Below, piece after piece: positions 19,886-29,764 of a stretch of DNA of 64,000 nucleotides. Below the pieces are notes generated by a model. The model saw only the letters and a list, made by a program, of their open reading frames with translations, made no database searches and was not told the origin of the DNA. The stretch comes from Pseudomonas sp. SORT22. GTDB taxonomy: Bacteria > Pseudomonadota > Gammaproteobacteria > Pseudomonadales > Pseudomonadaceae. The stretch lies in contig NZ_CP071007.1 of assembly GCF_018417635.1 (NCBI RefSeq), positions 372,001 to 436,000 on the forward strand, read 5' to 3'. The first letter of the stretch is position 1. Each line of letters starts with the position of its first letter. Position numbers and translations under genes: made by a program.

Positions 19886-21184
19886 ATGCCCGAATACGTC
19901 AATTGGCTGCGTCATGCTTCGCCTTACATCAACGCCCACCGCGACTGCACCTTTGTGGTCATGCTGCCCGGTGACGGCGTCGAACACCCCAACTTCGGCA
20001 ATATCGTTCACGACCTGGTGCTGTTGCACAGCCTTGGCGTGCGCCTGGTGCTGGTCCACGGCTCGCGCCCGCAGATCGAAAGCCGCCTGGCGGCCCGCGG
20101 CCTGACCCCGCACTACCACCGCGGCATGCGCATCACCGATGCGGCGACGCTTGAATGCGTGATCGATGCCGTAGGCCACTTGCGCATCGCCATCGAGGCG
20201 CGCCTGTCGATGGACATGGCCGCCTCGCCGATGCAGGGCTCACGCCTGCGCGTGGCTGCCGGCAACCTGGTTACCGCGCGGCCGATCGGCGTGGTCGAAG
20301 GCGTTGATTACCACCACACCGGCGAAGTGCGCCGGGTCGACCGCAAAGGTATCAATCGCCTGCTCGACGAGCGCTCTATCGTCCTGCTTTCGCCTTTGGG
20401 CTATTCGCCCACCGGCGAGATCTTCAACCTCGCCTGTGAAGACGTCGCCACTCGCGCCGCGATTGAACTGAATGCTGACAAGCTGCTGCTGTTCGGCGCC
20501 GAGCGCGGCCTGCTCGATGAACAGGGCCGGCTGGTACGCGAACTGCGCCCCCAGCAAGTGCCGGCGCACCTGCAGCGTCTGGGCAGCGACTACCAGGGCG
20601 AGCTGCTTGATGCCGCCGCCGAAGCCTGCCGGGGCGGTGTGGCGCGCAGTCATATCGTCAGCTATGGCGAAGATGGCGCGTTGCTCACCGAGCTGTTCAC
20701 CCGTGATGGTGGCGGTACCCTGGTGGCCCAGGAGCAGTTCGAGAAGGTGCGTGAAGCCGCGATCGAGGATGTCGGCGGCTTGCTCGACCTGATCAGCCCG
20801 CTGGAGGAGCAGGGCATTCTCGTGCGCCGTTCGCGTGAGGTGCTGGAGCGTGAGATCGAGCAGTTCAGTGTGGTCGAGCGCGAGGGCATGATCATCGCCT
20901 GTGCGGCGCTGTACCCGATTGCCGATTCCGAAGCGGGCGAGCTGGCGTGCCTGGCGGTCAACCCGGAGTATCGCCACGGCGGTCGCGGTGACGAGCTGCT
21001 GGAACGGATCGAGACGCGGGCGCGGGAAATGGGGCTCAACACGCTGTTTGTGCTAACAACGCGGACAGCGCACTGGTTCCGCGAACGCGGCTTTGTGCCT
21101 AGCGGCGTCGAGCGGCTGCCGGCGGCGCGGGCATCGCTGTACAACTATCAGCGCAATTCGAAGATCTTCGAAAAAGCGCTGTAA
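19886..21184 (+). CDS. argA: Amino-acid N-acetyltransferase (N-acetylglutamate synthase)
   Basis: ArgA carries out the first step of arginine synthesis, acetyl-CoA plus glutamate to N-acetylglutamate, and is normally feedback-inhibited by arginine. The 432-residue product has an amino-acid-kinase-like domain (residues about 20-280, with RLVLVHGSRPQIESRL and INRLLDERSIVLLSPLGYSPTGE). A C-terminal GNAT domain follows (LACLAVNPEYRHGGRGDELLERIE, WFRERGFVPSG). The start giving MPEYVNWLRHASPYINAHRDCTFV matches the family; an upstream frame is rejected. It lies 115 bases after argE and ends at a long REP inverted repeat. Confidence 0.93.
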   Translation: MPEYVNWLRHASPYINAHRDCTFVVMLPGDGVEHPNFGNIVHDLVLLHSLGVRLVLVHGSRPQIESRLAARGLTPHYHRGMRITDAATLECVIDAVGHLRIAIEARLSMDMAASPMQGSRLRVAAGNLVTARPIGVVEGVDYHHTGEVRRVDRKGINRLLDERSIVLLSPLGYSPTGEIFNLACEDVATRAAIELNADKLLLFGAERGLLDEQGRLVRELRPQQVPAHLQRLGSDYQGELLDAAAEACRGGVARSHIVSYGEDGALLTELFTRDGGGTLVAQEQFEKVREAAIEDVGGLLDLISPLEEQGILVRRSREVLEREIEQFSVVEREGMIIACAALYPIADSEAGELACLAVNPEYRHGGRGDELLERIETRAREMGLNTLFVLTTRTAHWFRERGFVPSGVERLPAARASLYNYQRNSKIFEKAL

Positions 21185-21187
21185 AGC

Positions 21188-21276
21188 ATCGCGGGTCAAG
21201 TCGGGTCGCCGCACCGCCGCTCCCACAGAAGATATTTGTGGGAGCGGCGGTGCGGCGACCCGACTTGACCCGCGAT
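21188..21276. repeat. Perfect 40-bp inverted REP pair, extended variant
   Basis: Left arm 21188-21227 and right arm 21237-21276 are exact reverse complements, with a 9-base loop. Each arm is a REP of the CTTGACCCGCGAT type that carries about 16 extra bases (CGGTGCGGCGACCCGA) between the GTGGGAGCGG head and the tail. It lies between convergent argA and spuI, and probably acts as a bidirectional terminator. Confidence 0.92.
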
Positions 21277-21290
21277 AAGGCCCTCAAGCA

Positions 21291-22667
21291 TCAAACGGTA
21301 TGCAGATACCAGTTGTACTCAAGGTCGGAGATGGAGTGTTCGAACTCCTCCAGCTCGCTCTCTTTACAGGCCACGAAGATATCGATGTATTTCGGATCGA
21401 TGTACCGGGCCAGGATCTCGCTGTCGTCCAGCTCGCGCAGGGCATCACGCAGGTTGTTCGGCAGGCTCTGCTCGTTCTGCTCGTAGGAGTTGCCTTCAAC
21501 CGGTTCGCCCGGGTCGACCTTGTTGGTCAGGCCATGGTGAACACCGGCCAGTACAGCGGCCATCAGCAGGTACGGGTTGGCATCGGCACCGGCTACGCGG
21601 TGTTCGATGCGCACGGCGTCCGGGGTGCCGGTCGGCACGCGCAGGGCCACGGTACGGTTGTCCAGGCCCCAGCTAGGCGAGTTCGGCACGTAGAACTGGG
21701 CACCAAAACGGCGGTACGAGTTGACGTTCGGGCACAGGAACGCCATCGACGCCGGTAGGGTCTCGAGCACACCGCCGATCGCGTGACGCAGTGCGGCGTT
21801 CTGCTCGGGATCCTCGCTGGTGAAGATGTTCTTGCCATCTTTGTCCAGCACCGAGATATGGACATGCAGACCATTACCCGCCTGGCCCGGGTAGGGCTTG
21901 GCCATGAAGGTGGTGTCCATTTCATGGTCGTAGGCAATGTTCTTGATCAGGCGCTTGAGCAGTACCGCGTAGTCGCAGGCCTTCATCGGGTCGGCAACGT
22001 GGTGCAGGTTGACTTCGAACTGTGCCGGGGCGCTTTCCTTGACGATGGCGTCAGCCGGAATGCCTTGTTCCTTGGCACCCTCGAGGATGTCCTGGAGGCA
22101 GTCGACGTATTCGTCGAGGTCATCGATCAGGTAGACCTGGGTCGAGATCGGGCGTTTGCCGGAGATCGGCGAGCGCGGCGGCTGCGGACGGCCGTTCACG
22201 TTCTCCTGGTCGATCAGGTAGAACTCAAGCTCGAATGCGGCGCAGATGGTCAGGCCCAGCTCGTCGAACTTGCTCACGACCTGGCGCAGGACTTCCCGCG
22301 GGTCAGCGAAGAACGGTTCGCCTTCGAGCTCGTGCATGGTCATCAGCAGTTGCGCGGTCGGGCGCTTTTGCCAGGGCTCGTTGGACAGGGTGTCCGGGAT
22401 TGGATAGCAGATGCGGTCGGCATCGCCGATGTCCAGGCCAAGGCCGGTGCTTTCGACGGTCGAGCCGTTGATATCCAGGGCGAAGAGGGAGGCCGGCAGG
22501 TTGATGCCTTTCTCGTAAACCTTGTGGAGGCTGGTGCGCTCGATGCGCTTGCCGCGCACCACACCATTCATATCTGCAATCAGAAGGTCAACGTAGAGAA
22601 CCTCAGGATGTTCCTTAAGGAACGCGTTCGCTTCGTTAAGCTGAACGGCACGCGGGGGTACCGACAT
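21291..22667 (-). CDS. spuI: Glutamine synthetase family protein, gamma-glutamylpolyamine synthetase type
   Basis: This 458-residue member of the glutamine synthetase superfamily is of the PuuA/GlnA3 type, which ligates glutamate to polyamines. Catalytic blocks visible include AAFELEFYL, QFEVNLHHVADPMKACDYAV, NGLHVHISVLDKDGKN, NSYRRFGAQFYVPNSPSWGLDNRT and the C-terminal VAGADANPYLLMAAVLAG. It faces away from a second paralog (spuB) across a 605-base intergenic region, the usual spuI / spuB arrangement as I recall it. Preference among putrescine, spermidine and other amines cannot be read from the sequence. Confidence 0.85.
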   Translation of the reverse strand: MSVPPRAVQLNEANAFLKEHPEVLYVDLLIADMNGVVRGKRIERTSLHKVYEKGINLPASLFALDINGSTVESTGLGLDIGDADRICYPIPDTLSNEPWQKRPTAQLLMTMHELEGEPFFADPREVLRQVVSKFDELGLTICAAFELEFYLIDQENVNGRPQPPRSPISGKRPISTQVYLIDDLDEYVDCLQDILEGAKEQGIPADAIVKESAPAQFEVNLHHVADPMKACDYAVLLKRLIKNIAYDHEMDTTFMAKPYPGQAGNGLHVHISVLDKDGKNIFTSEDPEQNAALRHAIGGVLETLPASMAFLCPNVNSYRRFGAQFYVPNSPSWGLDNRTVALRVPTGTPDAVRIEHRVAGADANPYLLMAAVLAGVHHGLTNKVDPGEPVEGNSYEQNEQSLPNNLRDALRELDDSEILARYIDPKYIDIFVACKESELEEFEHSISDLEYNWYLHTV

Positions 22668-22944
22668 GATGCAACACCTTTGTTGTTAAAAATATCAATC
22701 AATGGGGGCTTGCAGGTTCAGTCAATCGGAAAGCCTTGCTGAAGTCAAGCCAGCCCCATGATGCCCTAAAATGGCCCTCAAGCGGCATTTTTGCTGCAAT
22801 TGGGGGCGCCGACAAGGGCTGCTTTCGTACGGTAACGGCGATCTTGAGCGGGCCGTGTTCTATTTTTTACGGGGGTGTTGTGTAAAAAAATGAACAAGGC
22901 TAAGCTCGGTGGCAACCCATAACACCAATAATACCGGGGGTTAC
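22668..22944. other. Upstream part of divergent spuI/spuB intergenic region
   Basis: This is non-coding as far as I can see. It is unusually AT-rich close to the spuI start (TTGTTAAAAATATCAATCAA) and again near 22860-22890. It should hold both divergent promoters. The only defined element I find is the dyad described at 22863-22889. Confidence 0.4.
22863..22889. promoter_or_regulatory. Dyad in the spuI/spuB intergenic region
   Basis: Arms TTTTTTAC / GTAAAAAA of 8 bp surround an 11-base spacer. It is central to the divergent spuI and spuB genes, so it is a reasonable candidate operator for a polyamine-responsive regulator. No regulator gene is nearby, so this is weak. Confidence 0.3.
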
Positions 22945-23265
22945 ATGTCACGCCTGCCGACAACCGGCATCATCGCCCGCCGTTCACAGAACGGTTTGCA
23001 CGCATTCCTCGCGGGTGGCTTGCGCCCTGCGCCAGCACCTTGCGCCCCGGCTGAAATAATTGACGGCCCAGGCGTCCTGCCTGCTGTCGACGCTACTTCG
23101 AATGACCTCTGCCATCACTATAGCGGGCTCGTCAGCCTTGCGGGAACTGCCCGTTGCGGCCTCCCTGCGCCTGACTTTTGCTTTAGCCCCGTGGGGCATC
23201 CAGAATGTCTGGGACGGCCCACTCCGGGTCACGTCCTGACGTCAGTCCAGACATTTACCTCCTGA
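22945..23265 (+). CDS. Possible leader ORF upstream of spuB, 106 codons
   Basis: This frame starts at an ATG behind a strong GGGGGTT ribosome site (7 bases upstream) and runs 106 codons. It ends in a TGA that sits inside the ribosome-binding region of spuB (8 bases before the spuB ATG). Codon usage is mixed (many TCA, ACA, CCT), unlike the flanking spu genes, and the peptide (MSRLPTTGIIARR...) has no recognisable domain. It could be a translated leader coupled to spuB or an accidental frame in a leader RNA. A stem-loop (23206-23253) covers its 3' end. Confidence 0.3.
   Translation: MSRLPTTGIIARRSQNGLHAFLAGGLRPAPAPCAPAEIIDGPGVLPAVDATSNDLCHHYSGLVSLAGTARCGLPAPDFCFSPVGHPECLGRPTPGHVLTSVQTFTS
23206..23253 (+). 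promoter_or_regulatory. Leader stem-loop just before spuB
   Basis: The arms TGTCTGGGAC and GTCCAGACA can pair (one bulged G) and close a loop of about 29 bases, ending 19 bases before the spuB ATG. A second short stem (ACCT / AGGT) overlaps the spuB ribosome site. This might be an attenuator-like or RNA-stabilising leader; it is inferred from pairing only. Confidence 0.35.
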
Positions 23266-23272
23266 GGTATTT

Positions 23273-24631
23273 ATGAGTAGCAACCTCGACCAGCTCACCG
23301 ATTGGTTGAAAGAACACAAGATCACCGAAGTCGAGTGCCTGATCAGCGACCTCACCGGTATCACCCGCGGCAAGATCTCGCCGACCAACAAGTTCATCGC
23401 CGAAAAAGGCATGCGCCTGCCCGAGAGCGTGTTGCTGCAGACCGTGACCGGCGACTATGTCGATGACGACATCTATTACGAACTGCTCGACCCGGCCGAC
23501 ATCGACATGATCTGCCGCCCCGACGAGAACGCGGTGTTTCTCGTGCCCTGGGCCATCGAGCCGACCGCCCAGGTGATCCACGACACCTACGACAAGCAGG
23601 GCAACCCGGTCGAGCTGTCGCCGCGCAACGTGCTCAAGAAGGTTTTGAAGCTCTACGCCGACAAGGGCTGGCAGCCGATCGTGGCGCCAGAGATGGAGTT
23701 CTACCTGACCAAGCGCTGCGAAGACCCGGACTTCCCCCTGCAGCCGCCGATTGGCCGCTCCGGGCGCCCGGAAACCGGTCGCCAGTCCTTCTCTATTGAA
23801 GCGGCCAACGAATTCGACCCGCTGTTCGAGGACGTCTACGACTGGTGCGAGCTGCAGAACCTGGACCTCGACACGCTGATCCACGAAGACGGCACGGCGC
23901 AGATGGAAATCAACTTCCGTCACGGGAATGCCTTGTCGCTGGCCGACCAGATCCTGGTGTTCAAGCGCACCATGCGCGAGGCTGCGCTCAAGCACAACGT
24001 CGCCGCCACCTTCATGGCCAAGCCGATGACCGGCGAGCCGGGCAGCGCCATGCACCTGCACCAGAGCATCATCGACGTGCACACCGGCAAGAACATCTTC
24101 TCGGACGAAGACGGGCGCATGAGCGAGCTGTTCCTCAACCACGTCGGCGGCCTGCAGAAGTTCATCCCGGTGGTGCTGCCGCTGTTCGCCCCCAACGTCA
24201 ACTCGTTCCGCCGCTTCTTGCCCGACACCTCGGCGCCGGTGAACGTCGAGTGGGGCGAAGAGAACCGTACCGTCGGCCTGCGCGTACCGGATGCCGGCCC
24301 GCAGAACCGCCGGGTCGAGAACCGCCTGCCAGGCGCCGACGCCAACCCCTACCTGGCGATCGCCGCCAGCCTGCTGTGCGGTTTCATCGGCATGGTCGAA
24401 GGCATCAAACCGAGCGCGCCGGTACAGGGTCGTGGTTACGAGCGGCGTAACCTGCGCCTGCCGCTGACCATCGAGGACGCCCTCGAGCGCATGGAAAACT
24501 GCAAGGCCCTGGAACCCTACCTGGGCAAGAAATTCATTACCGGCTACGTCGCCACCAAACGCGCCGAGCATGAAAACTTCAAACGCGTAATCAGCTCCTG
24601 GGAACGTGAGTTCCTGCTGTTTGCGGTCTGA
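23273..24631 (+). CDS. spuB: Glutamine synthetase family protein, gamma-glutamylpolyamine synthetase
   Basis: This 452-residue GS-superfamily protein is a paralog of the opposing spuI. Motifs include PEMEFYLTKR, MEINFRHGNALSLADQILVFKR, AMHLHQSIIDVHTGKNIFSDEDG, NSFRRFLPDTSAPVNVEWGEENRT and RLPGADANPYLAIAASL. It is predicted to gamma-glutamylate putrescine or spermidine so that the amines can enter the gamma-glutamyl catabolic route. The ribosome site is GAGG, 8 bases before the ATG. It is first in spuB-spuC-potF1-potF2-potGHI, with a 47-base gap to spuC. Confidence 0.88.
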   Translation: MSSNLDQLTDWLKEHKITEVECLISDLTGITRGKISPTNKFIAEKGMRLPESVLLQTVTGDYVDDDIYYELLDPADIDMICRPDENAVFLVPWAIEPTAQVIHDTYDKQGNPVELSPRNVLKKVLKLYADKGWQPIVAPEMEFYLTKRCEDPDFPLQPPIGRSGRPETGRQSFSIEAANEFDPLFEDVYDWCELQNLDLDTLIHEDGTAQMEINFRHGNALSLADQILVFKRTMREAALKHNVAATFMAKPMTGEPGSAMHLHQSIIDVHTGKNIFSDEDGRMSELFLNHVGGLQKFIPVVLPLFAPNVNSFRRFLPDTSAPVNVEWGEENRTVGLRVPDAGPQNRRVENRLPGADANPYLAIAASLLCGFIGMVEGIKPSAPVQGRGYERRNLRLPLTIEDALERMENCKALEPYLGKKFITGYVATKRAEHENFKRVISSWEREFLLFAV

Positions 24632-24678
24632 TCAACCCGGAGCCGCAGGACCGCGGCCGTCAACAAACGGAGAAGCAC

Positions 24679-26037
24679 ATGAGCGTCAACAACCCGCAAA
24701 CCCGTGAGTGGCAAACCCTTAGCAGTGAGCATCACCTGGCACCTTTCAGTGACTACCAACAGCTGAAAGAGAAGGGGCCGCGGATCATCACCAAAGCCGA
24801 GGGCGTGCACCTGTGGGACAGCGAGGGCAACAAAATCCTCGATGGCATGGCGGGCCTGTGGTGCGTGGCGGTCGGTTATGGCCGTGAAGAGCTGGTTGAA
24901 GTGGCCGCCAAGCAGATGCGCGAGCTGCCGTACTACAACCTGTTCTTCCAGACTGCCCACCCACCGGCACTGGAGCTGGCCAAGGCGGTTACCGCCGTGG
25001 CGCCCAAGGGCATGACCCATGTGTTCTTCACCGGTTCCGGTTCTGAAGGCAACGACACCAACCTGCGCATGGTCCGCCACTACTGGGCGCTCAAGGGCAA
25101 GCCGCAGAAACAGGTGATCATTGGCCGTATCAATGGCTATCACGGCTCCACCGTGGCCGGCGCCGCCCTGGGCGGCATGAGCGGCATGCATGCCCAGGGT
25201 GGCACGCTGCCGGGCATCGAGCACATCCCGCAGCCATACTGGTTCGGTGAGGGCGGTGACATGACCCCGGACGAATTCGGGGTCTGGGCTGCCGAGCAGC
25301 TGGAAAAGAAAATCCTCGAAGTCGGCGAAGACAAGGTCGCCGCCTTTATTGCCGAGCCGATCCAGGGCGCCGGCGGGGTGATCATTCCGCCAGAAACCTA
25401 CTGGCCGAAGATCAAGGAGATCCTCGCCAAGTACGACATCCTGTTCATTGCCGACGAAGTGATCTGTGGCTTCGGTCGCACTGGCGAGTGGTTCGGCTCC
25501 GATTACTACGACCTCAAGCCCGACCTGATGACCATCGCCAAGGGCCTGACCTCCGGTTACATCCCCATGGGCGGTGTGATCGTACGTGACGAAGTGGCCA
25601 AGGTGCTTAGTCAAGGCGGCGACTTCAACCACGGCTTCACTTACTCCGGCCACCCGGTGGCGGCGGCGGTAGGCCTGGAAAACCTGCGAATTCTGCGCGA
25701 CGAGAAGATCATCGAGCGGGTTCAGGCCGAAACGGCACCGTATTTGCAGAAACGTCTGCGTGAGCTCAACGATCACCCGCTGGTGGGCGAAGTGCGTGGC
25801 CTGGGCATGCTCGGTGCCATCGAGCTGGTCAAGGACAAGGCCACCCGTGCCCGTTACGAAGGCCAGGGTGCGGGCATGATCTGCCGCCAGTTCTGCTTCG
25901 ACAACGGCCTGATCATGCGCGCCGTGGGCGACACCATGATCATTGCGCCGCCGTTGGTGATCAGCCACGCCGAGATCGACGAGCTGGTGGAAAAGGCGCG
26001 CAAATGCCTGGACCTGACGCTCGAAGCGCTGAAATAG
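24679..26037 (+). CDS. spuC: Polyamine:pyruvate transaminase (class III PLP aminotransferase)
   Basis: This 452-residue class III omega-aminotransferase is of the SpuC type, which transfers an amino group from putrescine or related diamines to pyruvate. PLP motifs are GSGSEGNDTNLRMVRHYW, GYHGSTVAGAALGGM, LFIADEVICGFGRTGEWFG and the lysine strand MTIAKGLTSGYIPMGG, with the phosphate-contact FTYSGHPVAAAVGLENL. The ATG has a good ribosome site (CGGAGAAG). It lies between spuB and the binding-protein genes in the polyamine uptake/catabolism operon. Confidence 0.92.
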   Translation: MSVNNPQTREWQTLSSEHHLAPFSDYQQLKEKGPRIITKAEGVHLWDSEGNKILDGMAGLWCVAVGYGREELVEVAAKQMRELPYYNLFFQTAHPPALELAKAVTAVAPKGMTHVFFTGSGSEGNDTNLRMVRHYWALKGKPQKQVIIGRINGYHGSTVAGAALGGMSGMHAQGGTLPGIEHIPQPYWFGEGGDMTPDEFGVWAAEQLEKKILEVGEDKVAAFIAEPIQGAGGVIIPPETYWPKIKEILAKYDILFIADEVICGFGRTGEWFGSDYYDLKPDLMTIAKGLTSGYIPMGGVIVRDEVAKVLSQGGDFNHGFTYSGHPVAAAVGLENLRILRDEKIIERVQAETAPYLQKRLRELNDHPLVGEVRGLGMLGAIELVKDKATRARYEGQGAGMICRQFCFDNGLIMRAVGDTMIIAPPLVISHAEIDELVEKARKCLDLTLEALK

Positions 26038-26074
26038 CCAGGTGCTAGGCTAGCGTAATGGCATCAATGGGTTT

Positions 26075-26106
26075 CAAGGCGCCTCTGTTGTTGAAAGAGC
26101 GCCTTG
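26075..26106 (+). other. Intercistronic stem-loop between spuC and potF1
   Basis: Arms CAAGGCGC / GCGCCTTG with a 16-base loop lie in the 169-base gap. There is no T-run. Such a hairpin could cause partial termination or RNA processing, so that the binding-protein message is produced separately from the catabolic genes. Confidence 0.4.
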
Positions 26107-26206
26107 TAACTTGCCAGACTAGCGGCTGTTTCAGTCGCTCGGAGCTTGCGCCGAATAAGCCGGCCGCTGAACAGATGGCTAAATAAAAAATTCTGGAGCA
26201 TTACGC

Positions 26207-27304
26207 ATGAAGAAATTGGGCAAGACGTTGTTGGCCGTGTCCCTGATGGGCGCCATGGCCAGTGCTGTTCAGGCGGATGACAAAGTACTGCACGTCTATA
26301 ACTGGTCCGACTACATCGCACCAGACACCGTCGCCAAGTTCGAGAAACAGTCCGGTATCAAGGTCGTCTACGACGTCTTCGACAGCAACGAAACCCTCGA
26401 AGCCAAGTTGCTGGCAGGCAAGTCCGGTTACGACGTGGTGGTACCGTCGAACAACTTCCTGGCCAAGCAGATCAAGGCTGGCGTCTATCAGGAGCTGGAC
26501 AAGTCCAAGCTGCCAAACTGGAAGAACCTCGACGAAGACCTGCTCAAGGCCGTTGGCGATGCCAGCGACCCGGGCAACAAGCATGCGTTCCCGTACATGT
26601 GGGGCTCCATCGGCATCGGCTACAACCCGGAGAAGGTCAAGGCGGCGCTGGGCGTCGACAAGATCGATTCCTGGGACGTGGTGTTCAAGCCGGAAAACAT
26701 CGCCAAGCTCAAAAGCTGCGGCGTGAGCTTCCTCGATGCCCCGACCGAGATGATTCCGGCGGCGCTGCACTACCTGGGCAAGCCGACCAACAGCACGAAA
26801 AAAGAAGACCTCAAAGCCGCCGAAGACCTGTTCCTCAGCGTGCGTCCTTCGATCGGCTACTTCCACTCCTCCAAGTACATCTCGGACCTGGCCAACGGCA
26901 ACATCTGCGTGGCCGTAGGTTATTCGGGTGACCTGGAGCAGTCCAAGGCTCGTGCCCACGAAGCCGGCGACAAGGTCAAGCTCGACTACATCATTCCGAA
27001 AGAAGGCGCCGGTACCTTCTACGACATGGTTGCCATCCCTAAAGATGCCGTCAACGTCGAGGCTGCCTACAAGTTCATGGACTTCCTGATGCAACCGGAA
27101 GTCATGGCCGAGATCACCAATGCCGTCCGTTTCCCGAACGGCAACAAGGCGGCCACCGCACTGGTGGACAAGGACATCTCGGGCGATCCGAGCATCTACC
27201 CACCGGCTGATGTGAAGAAGCAGCTGTACGCAATTGCTGACCCGGGTGCCAAGGCCCAGCGCGAAATCACGCGCAGCTGGACCAAGATCAAGTCGGGCAA
27301 GTAA
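26207..27304 (+). CDS. spuD: Polyamine ABC transporter, periplasmic binding protein 1
   Basis: This PotD/PotF-family periplasmic binding protein is 365 residues long with signal peptide [23 protein letters not shown]. The mature start [51 protein letters not shown] is spread over residues about 24-75 and carries the aromatic/acidic polyamine site (YNWSDYI). SpuD in P. aeruginosa binds putrescine preferentially; that specificity is inferred here. A second, clearly paralogous binding protein follows. The ribosome site is CTGGAG. Confidence 0.9.
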   Translation: MKKLGKTLLAVSLMGAMASAVQADDKVLHVYNWSDYIAPDTVAKFEKQSGIKVVYDVFDSNETLEAKLLAGKSGYDVVVPSNNFLAKQIKAGVYQELDKSKLPNWKNLDEDLLKAVGDASDPGNKHAFPYMWGSIGIGYNPEKVKAALGVDKIDSWDVVFKPENIAKLKSCGVSFLDAPTEMIPAALHYLGKPTNSTKKEDLKAAEDLFLSVRPSIGYFHSSKYISDLANGNICVAVGYSGDLEQSKARAHEAGDKVKLDYIIPKEGAGTFYDMVAIPKDAVNVEAAYKFMDFLMQPEVMAEITNAVRFPNGNKAATALVDKDISGDPSIYPPADVKKQLYAIADPGAKAQREITRSWTKIKSGK

Positions 27305-27314
27305 CAGCGGTGAC

Positions 27315-27348
27315 CTCCCTGGGCGCGGTGTAAATCCCGCCCGGGGAG
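27315..27348 (+). other. Stem-loop in the spuD-spuE gap
   Basis: CTCCC-T-GGGCG pairs with CGCCC-G-GGGAG around a 12-base loop, 11 bases after the spuD stop. A T8 run follows 14 bases after the stem, too far for a standard terminator, but the structure could stabilise the abundant binding-protein mRNA. Confidence 0.45.
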
Positions 27349-27353
27349 CATGA

Positions 27354-28562
<1,209 letters not shown>

Positions 28563-28621
28563 AAATCCAGGGTCCGTCACGGCAGGGGCGGACGCAAAAA
28601 ATCTTGTTGGGAGTTTCACAA

Positions 28622-29764
28622 ATGGCAGTTGCCTCCGGTGCCTATAAGAAAGCCCTCGAGGGCGACCAGCAACCTAAACAGGTGCTGGTCAAAATCGACC
28701 GGGTCACGAAAAAGTTCGACGAAACGGTCGCCGTGGACGATGTGTCCCTGGAAATCAAGAAGGGCGAGATCTTCGCCCTGCTCGGTGGTTCCGGTTCGGG
28801 CAAATCCACCTTGCTGCGCATGCTCGCCGGCTTCGAACGGCCCACCGAAGGGCGCATTTTCCTCGATGGCGTAGACATCACCGATATGCCGCCCTACGAG
28901 CGGCCGATCAACATGATGTTCCAGTCGTACGCATTGTTCCCGCACATGACCGTGGCGCAGAACATCGCCTTCGGCCTGCAGCAGGACCGCATGCCCAGGT
29001 CTGAGATCGACGCCCGCGTGGCCGAGATGCTCAAGCTGGTGCACATGACCCAGTACGCCAAGCGCAAGCCGCACCAGCTCTCCGGTGGCCAGCGTCAGCG
29101 TGTGGCCCTGGCCCGTTCGTTGGCCAAGCGGCCAAAACTGCTGCTGCTCGATGAGCCGATGGGCGCGCTGGACAAGAAGCTGCGCTCGCAGATGCAACTG
29201 GAGCTGGTGGAGATCATCGAGCGGGTCGGCGTGACCTGTGTGATGGTGACCCACGATCAGGAAGAGGCCATGACCATGGCCCAGCGCATCGCCATCATGC
29301 ACCTGGGCTGGATTGCCCAGATCGGCAGCCCGATCGACATCTATGAAACCCCGACCAGCCGCCTGGTTTGCGAGTTCATCGGCAACGTCAACCTGTTCGA
29401 GGGCGAAGTGGTCGACGATGCCGAAGGCCACGCGGTGATCGCCAGCCCCGAGCTTGAGCGCAAGATCTACGTCGGCCACGGTGTCACCACTTCGGTGGAA
29501 GACAAGCGCATCACCTACGCCCTGCGCCCGGAAAAACTGCTGGTGACCACCGAGCAGCCGACCTGCGAGCACAACTGGTCGCGCGGCAAGGTCCACGACA
29601 TCGCCTACCTGGGTGGCCATTCGGTGTTCTACGTCGAGCTGCCTGGCGGCAAGATCGTCCAGTCGTTCGTTGCCAACGCCGAGCGCCAGGGCACCCGGCC
29701 GACCTGGGACGACCAGGTCTACGTCTGGTGGGAGGATGACAGCGGCGTGGTACTGCGCTCATGA
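28622..29764 (+). CDS. spuF: Polyamine ABC transporter ATPase
   Basis: This cytosolic ATPase of the PotG type has 380 residues. Walker A GGSGSGKST, the signature LSGGQRQRVAL, Walker B LLLLDEPMGALD and H-loop VTHDQEEAM are present. A C-terminal TOBE-like regulatory region follows (ITYALRPEKLLVTTEQP). The start giving MAVASGAYKKALEGD is preferred over an ATG 18 bases upstream. Its stop overlaps the next permease ATG (ATGA), so they are coupled. Confidence 0.93.
   Translation: MAVASGAYKKALEGDQQPKQVLVKIDRVTKKFDETVAVDDVSLEIKKGEIFALLGGSGSGKSTLLRMLAGFERPTEGRIFLDGVDITDMPPYERPINMMFQSYALFPHMTVAQNIAFGLQQDRMPRSEIDARVAEMLKLVHMTQYAKRKPHQLSGGQRQRVALARSLAKRPKLLLLDEPMGALDKKLRSQMQLELVEIIERVGVTCVMVTHDQEEAMTMAQRIAIMHLGWIAQIGSPIDIYETPTSRLVCEFIGNVNLFEGEVVDDAEGHAVIASPELERKIYVGHGVTTSVEDKRITYALRPEKLLVTTEQPTCEHNWSRGKVHDIAYLGGHSVFYVELPGGKIVQSFVANAERQGTRPTWDDQVYVWWEDDSGVVLRS

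Noticed and set aside
22984..23232. 82-codon minus-strand frame in the spuI/spuB gap
   Set aside because: No ribosome site and no domain; it competes with the plus-strand candidate leader frame, which has better signals.
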